Positions 33,901 to 45,900 of a DNA stretch of 64,000 bases are shown piece after piece. The DNA lies in assembly GCA_030847615.1 (NCBI GenBank), contig JAUMIR010000002.1:238161809-238225808 (forward strand), written 5' to 3'. The notes under the pieces are model-generated. The model did not search any database and was not told where the DNA came from. It saw only the letters and a program-made list of their open reading frames with translations. The DNA is from Gambelia wislizenii (lineage: Eukaryota > Chordata > Lepidosauria > Squamata > Crotaphytidae). The position numbers and the translations under genes were made by a program. Numbering within the stretch: position 1 is the first letter of the stretch; each line of letters begins with the position of its first letter.

Positions 33901-36900
33901 CTCTTCAGGATCTCTAGCATTCAAGCTTGGGTGGGGATGCTAGCTTACTTGTACAGTAAATCTGCTGTTGAAAGGGATGTTGGCTATTGCAGAATCACTG
34001 TGGCAATATCATTCATTTCTTGGTTACAATGCTAGAGGTGGTGTACTTAGTTTTCCTCCTTACTTTATCTTCACAATGACCCTCTGAGATAAGTTAGGCT
34101 GAGAGAGTGGCTGGACCTAAGTCACCCACCTAAGTCACCTAAGTTTTATGTGGATTTAAACCTAGTTGCTCATACCAGTGCCGTCGGATGAAAACATGCA
34201 AAACAGAGAGGAAGGGTGTGTGTGTGTGTGAGAGAGAGAGACTCAGAGAGAGAGAATCACACACTTTGTTGTAGCCTCCACAAGTTCTCCACCCCCATTG
34301 TAGAGAATGGGATTGTAGAAGATCCAGAAGCAAGTGAAGGCTGACTCTCAAGAACTATCTTTGTCTCTCATTGTCCTCAGTATAGAGCAAATGCTGGCGT
34401 CCAACCCCGGCAAGACCCCTATCAGCCTGCTACAGGAGTATGGGACACGCATAGGCAAAACACCCGTCTACGATCTACTGAAAGCCGAGGGACAGGCACA
34501 TCAGCCCAACTTTACCTTCCGTGTCACAGTCGGTGACATCAGCTGCACCGGTTAGTTGCAATAAAAAAGGGATGGGTGGATGAACCAGTGGGTAATTCTG
34601 TATTTGTGGGGGGTGAGGCAATCTTCTCCCTTCTGCAGTCTTTCATGTTTGATGGAGAGAGTGGAAGGTAAACACTTTGCATGGCTATTGTGTGAGCGGT
34701 GGGAGGGAAAGAGAGGGCTGCCTTTTCCAGGGACATTTCCCAGAGGTTCTGTTTTTGTTTAGATTTTTATCTTGTCCTATCAGACATATACTGTATACAT
34801 ATACACACACATCAGCACCCGGTCATGTAATCAGGATTTCATTACATTGTCATGCCTCGTCCATGAGAAATGCTGCATGGGACTGTGGCCTGAAGGCACA
34901 TGTGGCAATAGCAATAGCATTGATATTTATATACTGCTTATCAGTGCCAAAGCACTCCCTAAGAGGTTTTACAGTGTGTTAGCTAATTGTCTCCAACAAG
35001 CTGGGTACTCATTTTACTGACCTACAGAAGGATGTAAGGCTGAGTCAACTTTGGAGCCCTCTGGGATGGAACTCATAACATTGTGGCTTGCAGTACTGGC
35101 ATTTAACCACTGCGCCACCAGGGCTCCACCAGGCAGCTGCATTGCTAAAACTAAGCAAGTCTGGGTTTGGCCAGTGGCTGAATGGGAGACCGCCAGGAAT
35201 CCTCTGGGAACCCTCCATCTTGGAGGAAAGGCAGGGCATGAATACAAAAATAAATAATGTTTTGTGTTTGCCCAGGTACTTTGTATCCTGCTCAGGGTGC
35301 ACCCTTAAAAGTTACCATATCAGTCTTGTATCATCTTCTCTTCTGTTCCTGTTTTTAGGCCAAGGGCCTAGCAAAAAAGCAGCTAAACACAAGGCAGCAG
35401 AGGTGGCACTCCGGCTTCTGAAGGGAGGAAACATGTTGGAGCCTGCTGCCCTGGAGGAAGCCAGGTGAGGACAACACCATCTGAGGAGTCCTCCAAAACC
35501 TGCCCTTAAAAATATGCATCTTCTGAAGGAGTTTTCTCTAGCTACTTATTTTTTTTTTCTATCTGTGGGCAAAAGGGGGTGTGCTCTCTGTTTGTTTGTT
35601 GTGGTGGTGGTGGAAAGGAAAAGAAAAGAAAAAACCCACAGTATGGAGTGGGGTTGGGAAGACACTTGGAAGACCAAAGCGTTTGTAAGGGGACTCTCAG
35701 GAGCTTAATTGGTCCTCTCTTTTTCTCTCATCAATAGACAAGCCTCCAGCATGGTGACTGCCACACTGTATTTTTAATTCAGCTGCTGTTGGGGGCTATT
35801 GGTTTTCTTTTGATATTTGCAGCCAGTTGGCTGCAAATACTGGAAGTAGGCAGGGATGTGTACTTTAACACTCTGCTTTAACACCCACACTCGCTAATTG
35901 AAACCCAAATTCTGTTCCAAGCAATGCCTTGAAGTGTACCATGAGCCAGTTCATATGTAAATTTTCTTGATCTGATAATATATTTTGCTTTTGCCAATCA
36001 GGTAGAGGGCCAAAGAGGATTACAAATAGGTCTTATTAGCACTCCACCCCAGTGGCATACTGCAAACTGTAGTCAGTTCCCAGGCCCTTGGCATCTGAGC
36101 AGGCAACATGCAAATATTTCAGACCATATTTTCCCTAGATACTGAGGGAATGAGACATTTGCTGTTAAGAAAGTGAAAGCTGAGATTTCCCTAGTGCTGT
36201 ATTCCATGCTACAGAACTGGTTCTGATCCTGCACACAGATGCATGACTTATGCCAAGAGCTATGGTGCCAGGACCAGTTTTGCAGGCAGGATTGTTGTGA
36301 TGAAAGGGAGGTTGGATGCAGCATGTCTGAAGAGCAAGAAGCTTCTGCAGAGGTTTTGGGAATGGGGTGTGGGAATTTTGTTGCCTTTCGGAAAGCTTAT
36401 TCAACTGCATGTGCTTTCTGCTACTGAAGCTTGCCTTTTTAATGTTGTCACCTTGTATTTCGAAGCTCTCCTTTTTCTCTAGAGCCCTTGGCTCAGACCA
36501 CCACCCCAGCTGCCACACCTGTACCCATCTTGCCAGTTGCATCACCCAGGTAATGAAGTGAAATCACAAGGAGTGGGCTACTTGGTACTCTCTGGCTGCT
36601 CTTGTGCTTCTAGGTTTCCCTCCCTCACACGCTGCTGCTTTACTCAAAGAAGTTGGTGTCTATGGCAGGATGTTCCCTCTGCTTGTGCCTGCTGTCCTTA
36701 CCACTGGCTTCCTCCTAGCCTGCAGTGCAGCAGCTTGGGAGCTGGGTAGGGTAGGTGGGGCTGCCCCCTTTTCAGCAGCTACCAACACTGGAAGTGTAGG
36801 ACAAGAAGTGCCATTGGACATGCAGGCACTTGGTGGTGGTATGTTGAGGGAGGGTCACTTTGGTTGGCCTGGGAGTCCATTTTCTGCCCCTGGGATGTTC

Positions 36901-39900
36901 TGGGGGCCACAGACTGCACCAAATGAACAAAAAGAAAAACCACAAGTAGCTGAAAGTCCTCTTATGCTTTTGAGAAATGACTAAAAATTGTGAAATGCGG
37001 GTGGGCTGCAATCTATTTGAACCTCCAAGAGAAACAAACTCAACCCCCCATTTTACCAGGAAAAGGTCAGTCTGAGGGAGTCAGGAACCAGAAGAACAGC
37101 CTTGGGGACCCTATGTGGCCCCAGAGTTGGTCCCTGTTGTTTGGCATTAGTAAGTAGCTTTTTTCAATCTGGTATCCCCAATCCAGATTGACTAGTCAAT
37201 ATCTTGTCCTACAATGGATGCCTGGAAGATCTCCTGCATCCCTGTACCTCTAACTAGGGGTGGGCGGCAGTGTTTGGATCAGCAGAATATGGGGAACCTG
37301 CTTACCATGTGTCATCTTTTACCCAGAAGCTCCCCAATGGAGATGAAGTCCCCAGTATCACCGCAGCAGTCGGAGTGCAATCCGGTTGGGGCCCTGCAGG
37401 TAGGCAGCTCTTTCCTCTGTGGTTCATTTCAGCCTGGAGCATTCTTCTGTGGCAGCACATCTGGAGGTAGGCTGTGCTGGGACTCCCTTTTTAGTATCCG
37501 AAATGGTAGAAGATGACACACTTTTATCCGCTGAGACGTCAACCTCTCATTTGCACCCATTTGCCAGCTGCCTAATTCATTCCACCACCACCACCAGTTA
37601 GTTTGCTTACACTAAGATGTTTAGGGTAAAACCTCAAGTGGTCTCAAAGTTCTGATTTTTGAATGCAAGTCATTAAATTCCGGTACGCCACTAGGAAGCA
37701 CTGAGCCAAGACCCACAGAGCTACATGTAGGAGGAACCTTAGTGTTGTCTAGGTGGTTCTACATTTCCCCTTCAACCCTTCCTCCAGTGTCTCTGCAAGT
37801 GTGGGTGTCTCTTTTGAAGAGGAAGACCCAGGCACTGTGTTAGGTCATCTTGAATTATCTGCATGATCTTGGCTTCTGAACAGAAACAACCTATGGTTGC
37901 TGTAGCTCTGGAATTAAATAGGTCATGCTTCCTACCTCAAAGGACCAGTCGATTCCAAAGAGAGAAGACTAGCAGGACTGTCATTTTCTCTTACCTCAGC
38001 ACTTTCAGCAGCTGGCAGACCCTTTGGCTGGCTCTCTTGATCTGTCCTGTGGTGATCCGACTCTAGTGTTTCTATGTGATCATAGCAAGGTGTGGCTTGC
38101 TGATTTATTTTTCCTCTCAGTTCCACTTGTAGCCCTGGTCTCTATGCTCAGAAGTAAGCGTTACTGAATTAAATGAGGCTTACATCCAAATTGTGAGGGT
38201 CTTGTCAAGCCCCAACTCAAACAGACAATAACAACTAGCTAAAGTAGTTTATTGATCTCCAAGGTAGCCAGAACTGAAGCAAACTGAAGAAAGTGGACAT
38301 TTTAAACACAAACCATGGGCAGTTCCTTCCCCCTCCCTTACACTCCCCCTTAGGCGCCCTCCCTTCTCTTCTGACACACTTGCCCTCAGCAGATGTGCCA
38401 GTGGCCTTGAGCAGCAGGCATGGAGTGGTCTCCTTGGGAACCAGAGGCCTAGCTTCCACCATCCTCCCCTCCCCCTCCCAATATCAAAATATACCATCCA
38501 CTTAATTAGGAGGTCTCAGTGAGGCCTACTAATATGGCAGAAGCCTGCCTTTGACCACTGGCTACAGGCAGGCCCTGGCACAAATGCTGTATGGACCACA
38601 GCTTTAAATGTATCCAAACAACAATAGAGTTACAAGTTGTCATTCCCTCTATGAGTCTGGGGATGAGTGGCTTTTTCTAGTTCTCTGTCTCTCTTTTTCC
38701 AGGAGCTGGTAGTACAGAAGGGCTGGCGTTTGCCTGAATACACAGTCACTCAGGAATCAGGACCAGCACACCGCAAAGAATTTACCATGACTTGCCGTGT
38801 TGAAAGGTTCATTGAAATAGGTACAGAAACCTGGGTGGAGAATATGGTCTATGAAGCAGTGGTAGAAGTGGGTGGGGTGATATTCATAGGGAAAGCAGCA
38901 AGTTGTAGATGCAGAAGACTTAAGCGACTATAGTCTGGGCTATGTATATTCGTCACTAGGCCTGCATACATGGGACACCAGCTTCGAGGGGCAGCTCACC
39001 AGAGGCTGATGAGGGCTACCAGTATTGGGGGCTATCTGCCTGCATCTCTAAGAGCAGAAGGTTGAAACTGTTGTGTGTCAAGCAGTGCTGAATTTTCCAG
39101 CTTGTACAAGCAAATGTGAAACAGACAAATGCAACATGTTTGTTTACTTTTTCTCCTGACCCTTTGGGGTTGGACAGCATGGGTAGGCTATGAGGTATAC
39201 AAAGGGGCGAGAGATACGTATAGCTGCAAACAAGCATTGAATGTTGCTGCCCTTCCTCCCATCCTCTCTCAGCTCTTGCCATTCATCCTTAGCCCCTGCT
39301 ATTATGTATTTCAAAAACATCTTTATTTACCAGGCAACCAAACTCATTATCCATTGCATCAAACCATCTTTCCTGTTCTTCACTAGAATAACTTTCCAAT
39401 TCTTCAAAACTTTCAGGCTCCTCTACTGCTAAACAAGCTCTTGCCTTTGTCACAACAAACCTATCTGGAGGCTTTCTAACTCTGTGACTACGCCTGGGAA
39501 TAAAATCTGCTGTTCTGTCTCTTTCATCCTCACTTTCTCTACTGGGAGTTGTAGTTCTATGACTAAATCTCTTGTCTTCAGTCATTCGAGTAGTAGTAGG
39601 CCTAGATGCTATCTCATCATCAGAAGAACTACCACTGCTGCTAGGTGATGCTTCCTGCTTAACTGAAACCCCTCCGTTTCCTGAGGTTGGTTCAGTTTGT
39701 GCTTCTGGCTCATTTGAACTCCCTAACCTCAAAAACACTTCTTTATTGGCATGCAGTTTGTCCCAACCAGCATGTCTCTCGAAATTTGCAGACCTAGAAT
39801 ACTGCACTTGTTTTCCTCCCAAATGAAACTTGTAGCTATTTCCAGAATACCCCAAAAACCTAAGCCTTTTGCTTTTGGGTTCTCCTTTCCTCCTGAAACA

Positions 39901-42900
39901 AGCAGGTGTGTAAACATGAGCAAATTGTCCAAAAACCCTTAAGTACTTGTAATTTGGCATTCTCCCGTACAATACCCTGTAGGGAATGTCTTCAATTTCT
40001 GAATGATACAATCTGTTACTGATATGTATTGCAGTCAAAGTTGCTTCTGCCCAAAAACTATCTTTCACCCCTGCATCTGCCATCATACAAGCAGTAATTC
40101 TTTTTATATCTTGTATTTTCTTCTCTGCTAACCCATCCTCACTAGGACAAGCAGGGTTTGTCGTTTCATGCCTTATTCCCACCTTTTGAAACCAGTTAAA
40201 CAATTGATTATTTAAAAATTCTCCTCCTCTATCAGTAATAATGGTGCCTACTCTGCTATCAAATTGTCTTTCCACCATTCTTACCCATGCTTTTAAACTT
40301 TGCCCAGCGTCAGATTTGTTTTTCATTATTCTCACAAATGCAAACCTTGTATACCTATCAACAATTACTAGGAAATACTTGCTTCCCCCTAAGGACAAGC
40401 AGTTAGCTTGGGCGACATCTGCATGTACATACTGAAATGGTCTTTGAGCAATTCTTTTTGTTTTCTTAGCTACTGGAAAAGCTCTGACCTTTACCTGATG
40501 ACATACCGTACAATCTAAGTGGTTTTTGCATTCAGTAACTTTTAAATCTGGACACATACTGATTAAATTCTTTAAACATTTGAAGCTCGCATGGCCGAAT
40601 TTTCTGTGAAGCTCGTGTATGCAGTCTTTGTGGATTGGAATATTTTCTATGTTATTAGCTTCTTCAACCCTGTAGCTATCAATATTGTCCTCCAAATAAT
40701 AAAGTTTGTCCTTTTTCAAACCTATGCCACGCAATTCCCCATTCAGTTTTATCTTACACATGTTCTTTTCAAAGATGACTGTGTAGTCTCTTTCTGTTAA
40801 TCTGCTTACTGATAACAAATTATTTTCTAACTCCTTTACATGTAAGACATCATTAAAATTCTCTTTTAGCCCTGGAATGTACACAGTACCCATTTGATTT
40901 ACAGTACTTAGCTCTTTCCCATCAGCCAAAACTACAGCATTTACATTAGCTGATTTTCTATTACTTATTAAATTAATATCATTACACATCGAAGAAGAGG
41001 CTCCTGAGTCAACTAGCCATTTAGAATTTGCATTTTGTTTTTCCTTAATCATGGTTGCAAACCCCTTTTTATTACCACTGTCCCTCAAAAATGGATGTCT
41101 GGACTGTTTTTGATACTGCCGCGGCTGCCATCTGCTCTCTGCTTGTTTGCGTCTCTCAGCTGCAAAATGTTTACAATGTCTCTGCAGATGACCAATCTTC
41201 TTACAATAAAAGCACCTCCGTTGCTCCCTTGTAGAGGCTGCTTCCTCCTGCGTTTGCCAGTCAGGAGTTGTTTGTTGTTTTGGCACAGTCTTTAAGCTTG
41301 CTGAGTCACCCTGCTCAGACATTCTTCTCTGGTTCTCTTCCAGTATTCTGGCCACAATTAAGTCTCTATTAAGCTCAGCTTCTGGCAAGTTCTGCAAGCT
41401 GTTCGTTATGTTGTCCCACGAAGAGTCTAGCGATTCTACTAAAATGTAGCATTGCTGCTCTTTGCTAATTTGCACTCCCCTCAGTTCAGCTTGCACAAAT
41501 AAATCTTGCATTATTTTTAAATGTTCTATCACACACTGCCCTTTAGCCATCTTTTGCCTGTATATTCTTTTAGACCATAGCATTTTTGCAAAAGCAGTTG
41601 AAGGAGTGTGTAATCTCTACAAGGTATCCCACACATCCTTGGCGGACGTTTTATCTCTGACGTCATTAATTAAGTCTTCTTCAAGCATGAGATAAAGACA
41701 GGCTTTTGCTTTACTATCTCTCTCTTGAGTGGGTTCATCAGCATCAGCTGCCAGCCCTGTTTCAACTGTTGACCACAGACCTTCCTTTACTAGTAGAGAT
41801 TGGGCATAAATCTTCCAGGTAGAGTAGTTGTTTCTATTTAATTTACTAAACTTTAGAATTTCCATCTTGATTTGTGCAGTGACTCAATTTGACACAGTCC
41901 TTCTGAGTATGCACAGCTGACCCGTCTGGGCTTAAGCAAAACACAAAATGATTTACTCACGAGGCTTATCAGTGCAGCACAAACAGCTTGCTCTGATCTA
42001 TCGTCCACAAAGCTTTCTTCCACTCTCTGGAACTTTCAGCTTCTGTGGATGCTGGGTGCTCTAGTAACTGGGCCCATAACCCTTGTCAGGGATGATGGGA
42101 GTTGTAGCTCTTCACCTCTGGCTCAAACTCACCACCTTATTATGCAGCAGAGCCGACCAGCTTAGATCAATGGTTAATGCTTTCCTCCAAAGCAGCAGAG
42201 TTTCAGAGAATAGGCTGAAGATCCTGACAAACTCTCCAAGCCTTCTCACTCTTCTCCAGGTGTCTCCAAAATGTCTCCAGGATTCACTCAGGCAACTCAG
42301 TAGTTTTATATAAAACCTACTTTATTCTTCTATATAAATATACTATATGGTCAACAAATCACAATCTCTACACACTACTCCACAATATCTCCAAACTACT
42401 CCACCTCTACTCAACCACAATACATTGGCAAACATTGCAATTTTATAGACATTGTTTATCACCACCCACTAGTTAGTTTCCACCCAGTGGGTGTGTACTT
42501 CCATTCTGATTGGTCCACATAGTTCCACCCATGCTTAAGACCAACCCATGTATTTCAACATTTCACCTTGTACACTTAATAATTCTCAGGTGTTTCCAAT
42601 CTGCATTCAGTACCTCTGTCCTTGGCTCTCAGGCCTTCTAGATTACATTAGCAGTTTCACCTGTGTAGCTTCATAATTGCTCTTGCTTAGTCATTGTGAC
42701 TTTCACATACATATTTTATTTCTTTCACTGTATGTCCCATGTTGCATTTTCCTTAACACCCAAAGCATCCTTTGAATTGCCATCCTGCTCTTCTTCCACC
42801 AGGCAGTGGCACTTCCAAAAAACTGGCCAAACGGAATGCTGCAGCCAAGATGCTGGTGCGGATCCACAATGTGCCTCTGGACCCACGGGAGGGCAGTGAG

Positions 42901-45900
42901 GCTGAAGTGGAGGAGGACCAGTTCTCTATTGTGAGTCTGGGAGTGGGAGAGGAGACAAAATTGCTCCTCAGTATGGTTGCCCTAGATGAGCTTGGGGCTT
43001 AGAATTGCGGCTAGGTCTGGCTCTGCAAAAAATCCCACAGTGGTGGTCTCTTTTGGAGAGAGAGCCAGTATTTGGAGTAAATGGTATGATCTTGTAAGCA
43101 TATGTACACTAAACTTGAAAATAAAGAGATCTTTTCCAGAAATACAGAGATTGGAAAAACTACTTTTTTGGATGATGGCTCCTAAAATCCCTCAGCCTAG
43201 GAATTTGGGGAATTGTAGTCTAAAAGAGTAACGTTTCCAAGCTCTGAATAGGTACATGATGCACACACAACTGATAATGCATTCTACTGCAGCACAGAGA
43301 GGGAAATTATGAAATTACAAAGACATGCTACTGCTTTGTGTGTATGATGTGCCTTCAAGTCACTTGTTGACTTATGGCGACCCCATGAATTCCATAGAGT
43401 TTTCTTAGCCAAGGAATACTCAAAGATAGTTTGCCAGTTCCTTCCTGTCAAATATGGTTGGACCTCTGTATCTGCAGAACCCTTATCTGCAGTTTCAGTT
43501 ATTCACGGGACACAAAATAGGGGACACACACCTTATAGTCATGCTGGAAAATGCCTAGAGAGGTGTTCTCTCTAGGCATCTTCTAGGCCCTCCAATGCAA
43601 CTCTGTGATATCTTTTTACAGGAAGTCCTTTATTTTAATAGGATTCACTGTTATCCACGTTTCCCAGTATCCATGGTAAGTTGGGGAACCAAACCTCTGT
43701 GGATACGGGTGTCCGTCCATATAGCCTACAGTGTCTGGTATTCCCATCCAGGGACTAACCAGAGCTGATCCTGCTTGGCTTCTAAGATCAGACGGGATCT
43801 GGTGTATTTAGAGTATTTAGGCCATGCAGCACTGCTTTACTTTCCTGTAAAGGTTTATGGAAAGAAGAAAGTTTGGTTTGCATACCCTTCCCCTTGTGCA
43901 TACCCTTCCCCTTGTGCTAGACTGGCCAGCTATTCCTAATAAGAGTAACAATAAGGAAAGACACAAAGCAGGGGATTATGGTTGGCCATATAAGGAACGG
44001 GGGGAATACTGAGGAAATGGGGAGGCAAGGCTTGGGAGCCTACACATAATGGGATTCTTTTGAGTCTTGATAGGACAGAGTAGTCCCTGCAGAATGGATA
44101 AATTCCATGAAGGTATAATAATCTTGTTTTAGAATAAGGGGAGCACAGCATACTTCACTCCCTGGATTCTTTCAGGAAGCCTTGGAAACTCACTGCCCTC
44201 TGGACCACAAAACCCAAAGTAGGTGAATCATCCAGGCTGCTAAGATAAACCTTTAGCACCAGGCTTTCTAAGAATAGTCTAGACATCCCAAGATGGGTCT
44301 TACAGGATAGGCAGTGGTGAGTGGGAATCTGAACAAAAATGATTTAACCATTTTTGGAGCCCAGGAGCCAGACAGTTTGTCTGGGAAACTGGAATCTGTA
44401 ATGGAAAGCTTACCTGCCTCTCCTTGAAATGTCATTGCCTGAACAAGATGAAGAAGGGCAAGGGAGTTAAGAGAAAGAAGGACAAGGAAGAGAGGTCAGT
44501 AAAGACCATTGGGTGGTGGATGGATATATAGTGGCTTGCGTTGGATTCAAGGCCGGTGGCACAATGGCCTCAGTGGCCAGTTTTCCACAGAGTAATTCTG
44601 TCACTAGCCACACAGTTAGCAACCCATAAGCAACAATGTTGCTTTCCTTCTTGCTGCATTGGCAACCTCCTTATGATTTTGAGGGGCCCAAAACAAGCTT
44701 GGAAACCCCAGGTCAGGATCCATTTGGGCCGTTGTACTGATGTAAGAAGGCTTATAGCAAATCTTGGAGGAGATGGATTCTGCCTACAACCCCCACATGC
44801 CCTCAGTAACTTCTCCAAAGGGCTGGGAAACACTCTAGAACAGAGTTCTGAGTGACACAGAGGGCTCTGGGAGTGGGTGCGGAGGGAGTGATGGAGGTTG
44901 TCCTGGTATGAACTGACAGTTGGGATTGGAAACAGCACCTTTCAGCACCTGCCAATGGGCTTCTTGTATGTAGTTGCAAGTCCATACCAGAGTCTTGTCA
45001 GGGCCCCAAGCAGAATGTTTTGCACTGATCATGTCATCAGGCTTCACCAGAAATCTACCTTGGGATAAGGATGTTTTGGGACTGGGCCATGTTTCCTTCC
45101 AGAGCTGTCAACTGGCCAGTTTAAAAGCACCTTGTGGGTAATTTTGTTCCAGTAATGACTTTATAGTTTAGGAAGCTGTTTGCATTTACCTGGAGGGTTT
45201 CAGACAGGAGCTGTATCCAGCCTTACCTGAACCTGGGGCCTTTTACATGCAAAGCACATGCGTGGTCTGTCAGTAAGCGATGGTACCTGCCCTTGGAATA
45301 AGGTGCTGGGTTGTGAGGGGAGTCCATAAGCTAAAGTAACTCTGGGAGATGTAATCACAAAAGAGGACAGACATACCAGTATTCTGAAGTGCAGAACTGG
45401 GAGGGGTCAGTTGCCTTGGTGTGATTCTTGGAAAATGCATTAAATCTTCCCTGTCCTCTTCCCCCAATTCCCCCCACCCCCGCTTCTCAGACTGCAGGGA
45501 ATAAATTGGATGGAGTGAAAGGTCGAGGGTCTGGCTGCACCTGGGACTCTCTGCGCAACTCAGCTGGAGAAAAGATTTTGCACCTGAAGAGCAACCCGCT
45601 GGGGGTGCTCAATGCTGGTTTCTGCAGCCTCTTGCAGGAGCTCTCTGAAGAACAGAGTTTTGACATCAGCTACCTCGATATTGGTAAGGGATCTTGAGGC
45701 ACAGGCCTAAAAATGGGGGTTCCTTGTACAGTGGAACGGACTGTCACGGGGAGTAATGGGCTCTCCTTCATTGGCAGTCTTTTAAACAGAGGTTAGATGG
45801 TTACTAATCAGGGATGCTTAAGCTGTACTTCTTTATTTATTGGTTTTATATCACACCTTTCTCCCAAGATGGGATTGAAGGTGGCTGTAGATTCCTGTAC

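Larger units (their letters stand above)
39289..42700 (-). mobile_element. Ty1/copia LTR retrotransposon, 3' truncated, in TARBP2 intron 6
   Basis: The element lies antisense to TARBP2. The coding part is 41865-39289. One TAG (41619-41617) breaks an otherwise continuous frame: a gag start of 82 codons, then a 764-codon open stretch. Domains in order: copia-type gag; zinc knuckle [14 protein letters not shown] near 41214; protease DSGAS near 41010; the His/Cys pre-integrase domain (HRKFGH); the integrase core with its two Asp and one Glu (TDRGGEF, DGLAEKK); and a linker reaching only the very start of the reverse transcriptase. Reverse transcriptase, RNase H and the 3' LTR are missing. A probable 5' LTR lies at about 42005-42700, with minus-strand TATA-like and AATAAA motifs near 42310-42330 and an ATCAGAGC primer-site-like motif near 41990. 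LTR ends are not resolved. Confidence 0.88.

Noticed and set aside
36165..36545. 126-codon minus-strand frame in the TARBP2 linker introns
   Set aside because: Antisense to exon 4 at one end and without splice or homology support.
36604..36984. 126-codon plus-strand open frame in TARBP2 intron 4
   Set aside because: Lies between two well-supported exons, no homology recognised, and would not keep phase.
39572..39826. plus-strand frame opposite the copia integrase linker
   Set aside because: Antisense shadow of the copia coding sequence.
39289..41583. a host gene with a 764-codon single exon
   Set aside because: Zinc knuckle, DSGAS protease and integrase order identify it as copia gag-pol; no domesticated context, and an in-frame stop separates the gag start.
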